A DNA stretch of 64,000 nt from Membranipora membranacea (lineage: Eukaryota; Bryozoa; Gymnolaemata; Cheilostomatida; Membraniporidae): positions 19,340,948 to 19,404,947 of the forward strand of contig OU612071.1 in the NCBI GenBank assembly GCA_914767715.1, in the 5' to 3' direction. The first letter of the stretch is position 1. Each line of letters begins with the position of its first letter. Under the pieces are notes generated by a model, which saw only the letters and a list, made by a program, of their open reading frames with translations, ran no database searches and had not been told where the DNA came from. Of this stretch, positions 12,865 through 23,263 are shown one piece after another. A program made the position numbers and the translations under genes.

Positions 12865-13285
12865 TTAGGGTACACGACCTATCGTATCTTGCAGCATATT
12901 AAGACTTTCAATCAGAAGAAGTATGCTCGTTATAAAGTCACTCACAAGATTGATTGTTGTGGGCAGTTCTGTCCAGCTTGGCATACCATCGGTATAATGT
13001 CTGTGGTTATAACCTCCAAAGGTGCTAGTCATGCTGGCGTGTCTGATGTTTCTGATACTGTGGGAGCTAAATCTCAACCAGCTTTTGATATGAGTCTCAC
13101 CATACAAATTGATATCGGCGATGATACACTGCCCAACAGAGTATTCACCTTTGAAAGGCCTCTGGTCTCCTATTTTTAGAACCTTGACTTGTATGTATGC
13201 TTCACTAGCACCCTTTTGTGATGTACTGCGGTACGCACAGGTTACAATCTTTCTATGTCCCTTAATATTACAGGATTATATCATC
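12865..13285 (-). CDS. Possible Ig-like domain exon(s) in the repeat array
   Basis: On the minus strand one frame stays open for about 137 codons. It begins with a segment like the end of an Ig domain (IVTCAYRSTSQKGASEAYIQ, then VKVL) and runs straight into a segment like the start of another (EYSVGQCIIADINLYGE, then a SWLRF motif with the conserved Trp). The copy at 10020-10120 keeps the first segment (TCVYGSTSQKGASEAHIQ) but loses the frame afterwards. The copy at 13985-14150 has an inserted base. The frame is long for AT-rich DNA and the pattern is Ig-like, but no splice sites are proven and the Cys spacing is not canonical. This could be a decaying exon array of a duplicated gene. Confidence 0.35.
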
Positions 13286-14169
13286 AATTAACGGCAATTT
13301 TGTTTACACATCTATAATGGTAAAACAAGTTGGTTCACTCTACCACAACAAATGGCCGGATAATGAAATACAAATTATCATAACATTTAACATTAAATAT
13401 TTTAACATTTCGAGCAGAGTCTGTACACCATAGCATTCCTCAAGCTCGTTCTCCGGGTCTTGCAAATATATGTGATTGTTGCTACAGCTGTTTGGGAAAA
13501 ATACCAAGTAGATCCAAATCTCATTTGATGGCTGATGTCTTACATAAAATTAAAAATGTGATGCATGATTGATTGTCAACCACAAGAGAGAAAATTTACT
13601 CTGCTGGCGGTCAGTTTATGTTATAGTAAATCAGTTATTTAGGCGAAACAGGTTGCTTGCATTTACCTGATTGATGTAGGCAGATCTACCTGGCCAACAT
13701 GTTGTCTAACATGACATACCGTTGGTGTGTATATCTTTGGTAATAACCACCAAAATACTGGTGATGCTGGTATGTCTGATGTTTCAGATGCCTGAATTGT
13801 TGGTCCTTACACTAACAAGCACTTAATTTGTGTCTTATTCTGGTTGATGTAGGCAGTTCTAGCCTGCCCACACACTCTCAAACGTGGCATACCATTGGTA
13901 GGTATACTGTTGGTGATCATAACCATCGAGAGTGTTGGTGATGCTGGCGTGTCAACAATCTGAAAAGGAAACAAGCTTTTGATCTATTATTTCTCACCTT
14001 TAAAATTGATATCGACGATGATACACTGCCCGACAGAATATTCACCTTTGAAAGGCCTCTGTTCTCCTGTTTTTAGAACCTTGACTCGTTTGTATGTTTC
14101 AATAGCAATCCTTTGTGATGTAACTTCGGTATGCACAGGTTAAACTAAGACTCTCAACCTGGGAGAATC

Positions 14170-15640
14170 AAAATCCTATTTTTGACAATACCTTATTGGC
14201 ACATTGAAGGCAAAAAAACACCCTGTGCATCAGCAGCTTAGTAACCAACAAGGTCCGGACATAAAACTTTATAGAGCAATTATTTGCTCCGCAGATGACT
14301 CTTATTGGTTTTAGGGTGAAATTTTCAGTTTTCAGTATGTGGAATCTTTTTCATGTTGTTGGTCACATTTGACATGGTTCAGAGTCACATGCACCCAAAC
14401 TGACAACTTGAAATCTAATTAGAAATATTAAAACTTAAGTGAGACTATCGAGAAGCCAATCCAATGGAGATTTGAAATTTAAACAATCCGCTACCCTATA
14501 ATGCAAACGTCCTAAATGATGAAATTGAAAAATTGACTTTTTTACGTTTTCCACATTGTACAATGTGGTTGATGCTACCACAATTTGGAAGATGTATCAT
14601 GGTTTAAAATGCTAATTTAATGCTATTGATATATATTTCTTCTTTTAATTATTATTGTTTTGTTCTGACTCACTCGGAAGAACATTATTGGTCTTAAAAT
14701 AGCAGGTTGTGGCCGTGAAGTTGAAGGGGGAAATTTGGCATCTGTGAGATGGCCCTGTCAGCATTTGTTCATCAACGGAATTTGAGTCACTGCCTATAGT
14801 ACATATTCCTTACTCTTCTATCTTACCGGAAAATTATTAAACGGAGAAGAAGAATTCACGGTACAAAGATATTCATCACTTAGATTAAGGCTGTTTTGTT
14901 GTTTTCTTTCCTGTGGTCTAACTAGACAGACATTTTATATCTATCTTGACGGTTGAAATCTCCTTAAAAGAGTCCTGATGAGGGCAGTATGTCAGCCAGG
15001 GGAGACAATCGGCTTCTGATGGCTGAGGGGTTGCTGCTTATTAAAGTTGGTGCATATACCAAGTGGGCTCAGATATTGTTTCATTTGATATTGGTAATAT
15101 TTCACAGCCCAAAATCAAAATAGGATCAAAAACAAAGACTTCACGAAAATCAATGGATCATGGGTCGGGCAGGATTGATAAATTTGTGTAAGATTCTGCA
15201 AATCACATGAATCATGGTGGTGGTGGTGGTGATGGTGGTAAGAATTGTTCCCCTGAATTATGGTATCAGTTAGTAAACTTTGTGATCGGTTGACAAATAG
15301 CTTCTTGCATGCCATGATTAACTGGACGAAATGCAGGTATCTATTATCTCGCCTTGTTATCACAGTTGGTTTGACACCTGCTCATTCCCAGGAAAGGAGT
15401 GGGTTTAATCCTCGCTTGAGAGGTATTTGAACTTTCATTCAACCAGCCTCATAGTTATCATACCCACACCATAACAGATAGATCAAACTTGACTTCGGAA
15501 AAAACCCACCCAGCATGAACTTAGCTAACCGAATATACGTTCGTTTTCTTCAGATGTTTTGCGCCTACCCTTATATTTAAACACAACGTGGGCAGTACTA
15601 GGTGGGGGTATAACATTTCACTCAGCAACCTCTGTTGATT
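14170..15640. other. Intergenic, no gene seen
   Basis: No supported gene. A (GGT)n-type trinucleotide run lies at 15213-15239. The minus-strand ORF across it is just the repeat read as polyhistidine. Confidence 0.4.
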
Positions 15641-15642
15641 CA

Positions 15643-15648
15643 TATAAA
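15643..15648 (+). promoter_or_regulatory. TATA box of the C-type lectin gene
   Basis: TATAAA lies about 50 bp before a clear donor (CTCAG|GTGAG at 15697/15698), which would place transcription start near 15673. This fits a short non-coding first exon. Confidence 0.55.
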
Positions 15649-15672
15649 CTCAGAGCACAGTATGTCCTCCAC

Positions 15673-15697
15673 GTAGTCAGGTACTAACTGTTCTCAG
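15673..15697 (+). other. Non-coding first exon of the lectin gene (start approximate)
   Basis: The end is fixed by the donor GTGAGTG at 15698. The start is inferred from the TATA box. No ATG-initiated frame is evident, so translation begins in the next exon at 15975. Confidence 0.45.
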
Positions 15698-15970
15698 GTG
15701 AGTGTGTGTTATGACAATTTATATTGCTTTAAAACAATGAATATTTTTTAGTGTTGTTCTTTTGAAACATTTTGTCTGTCTATATTTACTGATTTGCTAT
15801 CCAGATGTTTAAAAAAGGCAACAGTAATCGAATTTGAAAATTTGGATCGCTCATTGATGCATATCAACACATTCAATAATTCTACTCCCTGCTGTTACCT
15901 GACAATACTACATTCTTATCTGACCTGATAACTCCACACCTCGCTGTTAATTTTGTTTGTTTGGTTACAG

Positions 15971-16032
15971 AACTATGGCTCATATGTCTGCTGTACTTGC
16001 AGTCGCTTGTGCTCTTGTTGTAGTAAGCACAG
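15971..16032 (+). CDS. C-type lectin, signal-peptide exon
   Basis: After TTGGTTACAG the exon begins AACT and then ATG at 15975. It encodes MAHMSAVLAVACALVVVSTG, a short n-region and a long hydrophobic core ending in small residues, typical of a cleavable secretory signal. The donor GTAAGT follows at 16033, one base into a glycine codon. Confining the signal peptide to its own phase-1 exon is common for secreted invertebrate proteins. Confidence 0.8.
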
Positions 16033-16185
16033 GTAAGTCTTACTCATTAACTATATCAGATATATTCCTCAAATAAACACAAAAAGGCGTTTACATTTCT
16101 ATAGGCTACGATTAAGACCTACAGCTTACCCCTTGACATGAAATAAGATCCAGGAATCATTATTTTATATGCTTTTCTGTTACAG

Positions 16186-16368
16186 GCAATGAGTGTGGTA
16201 TTGGCTGGTCAAATCGCTACTCAGGCAGCACATGTTACAAGTTCTTTACTGATGAGAAAGTGGATGCGGAGACCGCTCAGTCCCGCTGTGAATCTCTTGG
16301 AGGGACACTGGCAAATTTAGGAAGTTACTCAGCAGAATCCACTATATGGCACGGCCTCAGAAAGTACT
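16186..16368 (+). CDS. C-type lectin, N-terminal half of the CTLD
   Basis: After CTGTTACAG the 183-bp exon encodes NECGIGWSNRYSGSTCYKFF and then a helix-rich stretch with AETAQSRCESLGGTLANLGS. These are the long-form CTLD landmarks: the N-terminal Cys pair, the W..y.gsCYkf strand, the alpha-1 helix A...C and GG.LA.. It ends WHGLRKY at a GTATGT donor in phase 1. CTLDs bind carbohydrates or proteins outside the cell. The product is a single-domain secreted lectin-like protein of about 155 residues, as in mollusc perlucin-like or ascidian lectins. Confidence 0.85.
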
Positions 16369-16641
16369 GTATGTATTGAATATTCCCTGTTCTGAGTTGA
16401 GGTTGCAACAAAAAATTGACTCGTTTTAGTGGCACATTGGGAATAACAATCAGAAGATTATGCCATTTTATAGCTATATTCGATGTGCATCAAGAGTTTG
16501 GTTTAAGTCAAGCAATTTATGAATTTTGTTTCCATATTGGAGCTATTTCCAGGAGCAATTGTCTTCTGTATGGTTATGCAGGATAGTCTCATTTCCAATA
16601 AAACAGATATTTATTCATTTCTGTTCTTCTCACACTTGCAT

Positions 16642-16865
16642 GCGGCTTGGTATATATGTGGGTTGGAGGCAGAAGAGTCGACAGCGTTTGGTATTGGATT
16701 ACAGAATCAGGTTCCGATGAGATCACTAAGTTTGATCACAGGAGGCTGTATAAGACAGACAGATATCTGCAGTGTTTGGTCGCAACAAATAATAAAAAAG
16801 CTCCTTACTGGTTGGGTAAACTCTGCTCAGACAAGTATAACTTCATCTGTGAGAAAGAATTATAA
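16642..16865 (+). CDS. C-type lectin, C-terminal half of the CTLD (acceptor mutated)
   Basis: This exon encodes GLVYMWVGGRRVDSVWYWIT through to WLGKLCSDKYNFICEKEL and then TAA at 16863-16865. It supplies the conserved W.GG, the third Cys (YLQC) and the final C...y.FICE. The Ca2+/sugar-binding EPN or QPD and WND motifs are absent, so classical Ca2+-dependent mannose or galactose binding is unlikely. The exon start was set by phase: after T| of the previous exon, GC at 16642 restores the frame as Cys-Gly-Leu. The two bases before it are AT rather than AG. AATAAA for polyadenylation is at 17003. Confidence 0.75.
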
Positions 16866-17002
16866 TATTTTTGTTTTACTATAATCTTAGTTGTTTTACT
16901 CCACTCTCGTTTGATTAACTATTACTTTGTTTTTTGAATTTCTTTTATGTTTGGCTTACTCTGAAACACATTTTAAACAAATGAGATTTGTAGATTTAGC
17001 CC

Positions 17003-17008
17003 AATAAA
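17003..17008 (+). terminator. Polyadenylation signal of the lectin gene
   Basis: AATAAA lies about 138 bp after the stop codon, the first canonical signal downstream. Confidence 0.6.
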
Positions 17009-17361
17009 AAGTAAAAGTATAATGCTCCACCGATGGTTTCGATAGAATAGTGATCTTGCTCGTGTTAACCAACATTAAATGATCTAGAACCAGATAAAGT
17101 TGGTATGATCATCTTTATCATAGCCACAACAAACTTTTACAATCAATCAGCCTTTGAAACAAAATCAATTTTATGTAATGTGTTGTTACTGTCATATTAA
17201 TAATTATATTACAATAAATTGCAAAATTCAATTCATACAAACTCAAAGTGCTGTCAGTTTCTAATTTTGCTAAGTCATGTGATTATTGAGAAGCCTTATT
17301 GAGACAAATTCTGATCATGTATCACACTAAGTAGTTCCGTCTTGTCAGCAGCAGCCCAAAA

Positions 17362-17846
17362 ACATACATAGCACACTGATTTCGAGATTACACTATTAAC
17401 ATGTGTATCTCTGATCGATAGAGCTTCTGTCATAAATATAAGGACACCTACATTCTGCTGACAGAGAGGAAAACTTAAATTTTATCAAAAAGACATGATC
17501 GAATCAAAATTACCTAGCTCTGCATTATTAACAATTTTTCTTCTCTCTCATGAGCTTAGGCCCACAAAACACAGTTTTGATGTTACCTTTTTTGTCAAAA
17601 ACATGTACTAAATGCTCTTCTAAAACTGCAAAAAATAGGCAAAATTAGTTTTTCTAAAGTTAAATTTAATTATTTTGACAAGAAATATGAAAATGATAAG
17701 TGTATATCCAAATGTTTGGGTAGTCATCCATACGTCTCCTAAACACTGCATTTCAGCTGCTCCGAGGCTAGGTGAAGTAATTCAAGCTCTATCGATAAGA
17801 GATATACATGCAATAGTATATCACGTGATCAGTGTGCATACATAGT
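17362..17846. mobile_element. MITE-like element with inverted repeats of about 65 bp
   Basis: The left segment 17362-17428 (containing CATAGCACACTGAT and ATCGATAGAGCTT) is the imperfect reverse complement of 17780-17846 (AAGCTCTATCGAT ... CAGTGTGCATACATAG). There is no coding sequence between them. Confidence 0.6.
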
Positions 17847-17849
17847 TGA

Positions 17850-19990
17850 GTTTGGTTTGTTCTTAGTTAAATTAATTGTTTGCACCCTCAATGGCCGTTT
17901 CCAATAAGCTAATCTATTATTCAGACTAGAACAAGGTTGTCAGATCTATCTGCTAGCAATAAGAAAGGACCCAAAGGGGCAATTCTAACAATTCTCACTG
18001 GACACGGTTACAAAGAGACAATTAACACCCGGACAATGAAAAGTATACATTTATGAGAATTTCTTCCCCTTTTTGTTTTTGTCTTTGAATTGTATTGAAG
18101 GTTTTCCATCACTTTTTATATCAGATAAACTAGAACCTACCAGCTGAGGAGGGCTTTTACAGTTTAGTCTAAATCCTTAGGATGTTAATTTTACCCATCC
18201 TAAGAAAATTTTATGCATCCTAGAAGTGCAAGGCTATAAACCTACCTCCTGAACTGAGGGTACAGCAACCTGCCAAAACTGCAACAGGCACTAATCAGCC
18301 ATTGGCAGTGACACTTTAACTTTCCGTAATTGTAAGCAAGTGCTTGCATACTTTTTATGTACAAACGTGTTTAATACAACTATTTGCAAATGTAAAACCT
18401 CTGATGGGAATGTATCATCTTAAGTGATAGGAAGGAATAAGTAGAAATTCAGAACAGCCGCATGAACTTATATAAAACCGCTATGTAATTAATGGGTTTG
18501 AATCGTTGCTATTCATGCAAAATAGGAAGTTTTATAAGGGGCAATAAAACTCCTGCTATCAAACTGTTAAGAAGAGAGTTGTCCCTTCCCAACAAAGGGG
18601 AGAAAACTTGCTTACTCTTGGAAAATTTACAGGAGTGGAAATCAGAAAACCCCAGATTCAGAAGCGGTTTTGCGATTAAATAACTATGTTCTTAGAACAA
18701 AAAGTTGTCCCCCCCAAAAGGCTGCCGAGTCAGGGTAGGCCAATTTATGACTGACAAACCAGCTGGTAAGTCCAATAAGAGAATATTTATTGCAATTGGC
18801 GGCTGTATGTGCTTGTGAGCAGCTGAGAGACATATGAGCACGAAACTTGCGTCTTTGTCATTCAACGACAAAACAATAGTTACACTAACTGAATGCATGT
18901 TATCTTTTGGGCGGCATTCTTGAATATGTTTACCAGTGTCTGGAGATATTAGAGTCACTGTTTTCCCCCGAGTGTCCTCTGTAGTGGCAGCATTACATGT
19001 AGTTTCAATTTCTTAGATGATGAAGTGTTTTTTAGTAATATCTATTTTTTTCACATTTTAGATTTTGTGTATATATAGGTTGGGAAGCCTTTAATATTCT
19101 TGGTAGGTATTTTTTTTATAGCAGAGTCCCTCGCCAAACCAATGAAAATTTAGACTAAAAATTTGGCAAATAAATTTAGAAACATTGGCAGGCAATATTA
19201 CATCAGAGTTGGTACAGAGAGAACATCGTATGGCCTCCATGAAGACATGCTGAAAAAAATGTGGGGTAAAATCGCAAGTGTTGTCTCTGTCCGAGGACTG
19301 AGAAATATCAGTGTCTTAAGGGCGCGGCCGTCGTATTTGGCACCAAGTTGCTCTCAGTTTGGGCTATTTTGATAAAAGGTAGGATAATCGGCTTTGAGGA
19401 GGGTTTTTTAGAACAATACGGTGCAGAAACAATGGTTCATATCGGACTTTCAACTGAATGATATTTAAAAGAAACTTCTTAAATACCCATGTTGGGCAAT
19501 TTCTGTCTCCCATGGCGTTGCGCACCAGATGAAAAATCATCCTTTATGTGTTGGTTATTAGCTCATTTAGGTCATTTGGTTTAATGGATGAGGATTCAAT
19601 GTGATGCAAGCCACATGCAGAAAAGATAAGTTATTTACTGTGTTAGATTACTTTTTCAACGATATATAAAATGTCCAAATCGGTCAACGCTGGTATCATA
19701 ACCTTAAATCCTAAAATCAAATTGCGTAGATAAACACTGATGTGAGCAAATTGTGAACAGCTCCAAGATAAGTCTTTGGAGTTGTAAAATAGCTGAATTA
19801 AATTACTGTCCGAAGTTTTATATCATTGTATTGATGATTATCAGATACCATAGATTGCAATAAAAGGCTCAATATTAAACAAATCTGAATCTGAATCTAA
19901 GAGATATTAATATCCACAGGTTCAGCTCGTGTCTCTTTGTATAGTGTCCTCTATTGATCCATATGGCATCCATGTATTACCTCTTCTGAT
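17850..19990. other. Intergenic, no firm gene
   Basis: A weak resemblance to the 5' leader of the LINE at 23640-23710 is seen around 18560-18640 (AGAGTTGTCCCTTCC, GGGGAGAAAACTTGC), so part may be an old LINE fragment. No splice-bounded coding exon was found. Confidence 0.35.
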
Positions 19991-19992
19991 CA

Positions 19993-20076
19993 CTATTTAC
20001 AAAGATATTCAAATTGACATCTTGTTTCGCATTTTGGGCTTCCATTTATACTACACTTATCCACACAGTCATTGAA
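19993..20076 (-). CDS. Secreted six-cysteine peptide, exon 3 (mature region)
   Basis: Read on the minus strand after CTTTGTTTCAG, the 84-bp exon encodes 27 residues and TAG (plus-strand 19993-19995). It carries five of the six cysteines of the mature peptide, including two C-x3-C motifs (CVDKC and CETRC) separated by seven residues, and ends Cys-Lys. The overall cysteine pattern with exon 2 is C-x9-C-x3-C-x7-C-x3-C-x5-C. Paired C-x3-C motifs are typical of disulfide-linked helical hairpins found in some animal toxins and plant defence peptides. The exact family is not recognised. Antimicrobial, venom or signalling roles are all possible; the call of a secreted disulfide-rich peptide is firm only as structure. 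Confidence 0.7.
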   Translation of the reverse strand, partial: FNDCVDKCSINGSPKCETRCQFEYLCK

Positions 20077-20578
20077 CTGAAACAAAGAATGTGAAAAAGA
20101 AATCCAGTTATTCCTGTTTACAATGAGAGCTTGATACCCATAGATTATAAAAAAAACTTTCAATATATACATTAACAATCTTCAAACGCTAAATATCACC
20201 ATAGATGCATGCATGTCAACAAGTGTCATATCTGGTATGTTACCTGAACTGATCGACAGACAATTCTTTATTGCTATTCGTAGGACAATTGATACGTGCT
20301 GATGTAACTAGCTGCATAGTACAAAGTTCATAGGATTCATATTCTAGCAACAAACTATGCCAACTTCAATGAGCATATTTTCATTGACTGCTATTTGTGG
20401 CCAAGATCTCAATACCTTTAACCAAAAGTCAGGACCAGCAGATTTTTAGATAATTTCATACTGGATATTAAGATTTTAAACGACAGAGACATTCCAACAC
20501 CGCTCATTGTGATATTGACATTATTACCAAATAACTGAATATATATACATCATAGCACAACAATATTTAAATACTTAC

Positions 20579-20693
20579 ACTTTTACGGTCTGGGATACAT
20601 GACTCAGCGACTGGAAGAGCACTAAACACCAGCATAACAACGACCATACAAATCAATAAAGATCTCATAGGATTTCGTAAAGAGGCAATCATT
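20579..20693 (-). CDS. Secreted six-cysteine peptide, exon 2 (signal peptide)
   Basis: On the minus strand, after TTTTGTAG, the exon starts A and then ATG (20692-20690). It encodes 38 residues: a basic start (MIASLRNPMRS), a strongly hydrophobic core (LLICMVVVMLVF) and a probable cleavage site after LPVAES or nearby. The first mature cysteine and a short basic segment follow. The donor GTAAGT (plus-strand 20573-20578) falls in phase 0 and joins exactly to exon 3. The full precursor is 65 residues. The signal-exon/mature-exon split resembles many rapidly evolving secreted peptide genes. Confidence 0.75.
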
Positions 20694-21228
20694 CTACAAA
20701 ATTGAAAAGTTAAATTTCATTCAAGCAGGCAATTGATATCAGAACAAGGTTGTGTGACTTAATCCTAAACAAGAGATGAGACAAAGATATTGTAGTGTCA
20801 TTGATGAGTTGATGGTTTCTTTTTTAAAAATCAGAAATGATTGGTTCTGATTAAAATTCACGCTCAAAAAGTTTATAATTTGAAATCGTAAGAGATTTTT
20901 TGGCATCACATTCATTCTACTCTCTAGAAAACAAAAGTGGTCCTAACTTTGAATATTTGATCTCCGGTTAGCACTTTGACGTGTCTGCCCAGTGACATAT
21001 GGAACAATGAGTCTTTGTTAAGATGTTTCTATGAGCATTATAAAATATCCGACATGTTTGTACAAGGGTATAAAGCACCTGTCCAATAACGATACAAATG
21101 CCAAACCAAATTGCACAAGGAAATAGCTCAGGCACTCTTGCTGTGGCTCGGAAAATACATAGTTAGTCTTTCTCCTCTTGGGTAATCTAAGAAAGGAAGT
21201 CAGTCAATTGTAACTGGTGCTTACTTAC

Positions 21229-21275
21229 TTTGGGAGTAGGCTGCTGTCTCTACACAAGTCAGGAGACGAATGATT
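21229..21275 (-). other. Non-coding first exon of the six-cysteine peptide gene (start approximate)
   Basis: On the minus strand, about 30 bp after the TATA box, the text runs through CTCCTGACTTGTG and GACAGCAGCC to CCCAAA|GTAAGT. The same exon, with small changes, occurs on the plus strand at the right edge of the window (63950-63997), which supports its being a conserved first exon. Confidence 0.6.
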
Positions 21276-21293
21276 TGTTTGCTCTCCTTTCAG

Positions 21294-21310
21294 CTTATAT
21301 AGTATTTATA
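21294..21310 (-). promoter_or_regulatory. Promoter of the six-cysteine peptide gene (TATA)
   Basis: On the minus strand the sequence is TATAAATACTATATAAG, two overlapping TATA-like boxes, followed about 30 bp later by the conserved first exon. The paralogous promoter at 63922 has ACTATAAAAGC at the same position. Confidence 0.65.
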
Positions 21311-21370
21311 GCTGCCCGCTCATCCTTAGCCGAGAAGATAGCAGTAGGAATATCATCATTGTCAACAGTT

Positions 21371-21590
21371 AATAGAGCGATATAATAATTGTTCCAGCCT
21401 GACATAGCAAGGCACTGCAGAATGTAATGAAACTAAAATGATGTGCATAAAAATAGACGCATTATAAGATGATAAGTCATTTGTTGGCTTGACAATTTGA
21501 TCTTTAAGGCAACCTTCACATTCTGATGTAATTTAATGTGCAAAAAATGGAAGTCAAAGCGTCAGAGTATTGCCATTAAACAGATAATGA
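21371..21590 (-). repeat. Promoter-type repeat, copy 1 (next to the peptide gene)
   Basis: About 215 bp, repeated directly at 22337-22550 and in inverse orientation at 23264-23490. On the minus strand it ends with CTGCAGTGCCTTGCTATGTC and AATTATTATATCGCTC, just upstream of the TATA box. The homologous text stands upstream of the paralogous TATA box at 63820-63870. It therefore looks like the proximal promoter of the peptide gene family. Confidence 0.75.
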
Positions 21591-22336
21591 TGGGTGGGGC
21601 ATTGGTGTACCTGGCATGACTGAAAGTGGCAGTGGAAAGCTCAAAGAAGGCTGAGTACTCAGTCTCCCTGAGCTTCTTCACCTCACTTTAAGGAATCACA
21701 TATAAAATTTGTAGGGTGTTCTCTTTTTGGAAACCCCAATAGACTTTCCATGAGCCGATGTTTAAATGTGGGTTCGACCTTTGGAGTCTATGCCTAAATG
21801 AGCCAAGGGTTGGGTAAGGCCGTACCTCAAGAATTTGGCTGGGGTTGGTTCATTTGATTTAGCAGTTGGTGGATAGAGAAGGTTGATTAATGAACTCCTT
21901 AGTTGCTCAGCTTGTGGTTGAGTCAACTCTGTCTGATTTTGAGGAACAATGAAAACCACCTAAGATTTAGGGGAGTCACTATCAGCCGATGATGGCACCA
22001 TTGCAGCTGCTCCTTGGTTGGGTGGGGCTTGCATAACATTTGAGTAAGATATGGCTGTAAGGCATGGTCTTTTTTTGTTCTCAAGAGAATAGTTGTTTAC
22101 TCACAGAAATTAATATTCCAAAGCAAAGCAAATTTTCTCCCCATTTTTAGGAGGGGACAGCTCTTCTCTTGACAGCTTGTGAGTAAGTGTTGACAATTTC
22201 CCCTTACATTGTAAGCGCATAGCAATGACTCAAAACCACTGATAACCACCGATAACAGGATCTAAACTTGGCTCATGTTCTTCTTAACTATTTCTGTCAT
22301 CTGCAATTGACGCAATTCGAAAGCAATCAGCTAGTG
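21591..22336 (-). pseudogene. LINE ORF1 remnant, inverted copy
   Basis: Read on the minus strand this matches the ORF1 leader and ORF1 of the LINE at 23490-24385 (for example MVFIVPQNQTELTQPQAEQ). An internal stretch corresponding to roughly 24010-24180 is missing, and stops follow. It is bounded on both sides by the 215-bp promoter-type repeat. It lies head to head with the longer plus-strand copy, so the pair forms an inverted repeat with a spacer of about 713 bp. Confidence 0.8.
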
Positions 22337-22550
22337 CGATATAATAATTGTTCCAGCCTGACATAGCAAGGTACTGCAGAATGTAATGAAACTTAAATGA
22401 TGTGCATAAAAATAGACGCACAATAAGATGATAAGTCATTTGATGGCTTGACAATTTGATCTTTGAGGCAACCTTCACCTTCTGGTGTAACTTTTTGTGC
22501 CAAAAATAGAAGTCAAAGCGTCAGAGTATTGCCATTAATCAGATAAGGAC
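22337..22550 (-). repeat. Promoter-type repeat, copy 2
   Basis: A direct repeat of 21371-21590 (GCGATATAATAATTGTTCCA at its left edge). It is the 5' flank of the inverted LINE copy and ends at AATCAGATAAGGACCTT. Confidence 0.8.
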
Positions 22551-23263
22551 CTTGGAAATGGCATATATATCAAAGCAATGGTCATTAAAACTAAATTTAC
22601 TCTCACACGGTCATAATTGAATGCCCTTTTTCAAAGTGTAAAAACTCGAGGTCTAGAAAGGTCTAGAGTATGTTATCTCCCCTGTTACAGATTGCATCTA
22701 AAATATTTTTGCCTGAGTTATCTTTGACCAAGACTGATTTTTGATCATCTATTGGGTACTGGTAACTGTTCTAGGCAAACCAAGGCTAGGCTTCCTATAA
22801 TGCAGTTAGTGGATCATCATTTTAGTCTTTAACTGTATCAGGGAGATTACTCCCTTTACCTTCTAGAACCTAGTCTAGTCTTTCCATTTATAATTAGGTT
22901 ATATCATTCAATAATATCCTTGTGCGAGAAAGATTGGTGTTTTGTTCGACGTTATGAGAAGGCTTCTATATGAACTAAGGTTGTATTTTGCTTTCCTGTA
23001 AGCTTCGATGGTTGTAAATGAGAGAAACATGAACATCGCGACTACTGCTCCAAGTTACCAAGTTGCTCAAGTTACCATACTTATTAAAATGTAGACAATT
23101 ATTTATTTAGAGTCTGAATGTCTATAAGACTGCAGTCCTTGTTTGTTGATGCCGTACAAAGGGTTAGCAACTCAATAGAAGTTTTGTTCTGTGAGCAATG
23201 GGTTGTGAAGGCGCATGACTCGATATGAGTGTAGGCGTTGGAAATTGCACAGCCACGGTTGCC
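22551..23263. other. Spacer between the two head-to-head LINE copies
   Basis: No gene. A weak internal inverted similarity involves TCTAGA/TCCCTG-rich segments near 22645-22690 and 22835-22885. Confidence 0.35.

Larger units (their letters stand above)
9590..14160. repeat. Complex array with a roughly 3.16-kb direct duplication and sub-repeats
   Basis: About 9700-10515 is repeated at about 12790-13690 with high identity (for example TCGGCGATGATACACTGCCC at 9961 and 13115, and AGCTCGTTCTCCGGG at 10281 and 13443). A shorter, more diverged third copy is at 13985-14150. More decayed versions of one block (GAAAGGCCTTGAAAG) are at 9590-9670 and 12590-12680. A second block (TTGATGTAGGCAG... CATACCATTGGT) recurs near 10490, 12080, 12950, 13670 and 13850. 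The repeats all run in one direction, consistent with tandem exon or gene-segment duplication followed by decay. Confidence 0.8.

Noticed and set aside
15115-15363. Minus-strand ORF with a run of eight histidines
   Set aside because: The histidines are a (GGT)n/(ATG)-type microsatellite read in reverse; there are no splice sites or domain.
16519-16884. 121-codon plus-strand ORF overlapping the lectin's last exon
   Set aside because: It runs through intron sequence in a different frame from the CTLD and lacks any motif.
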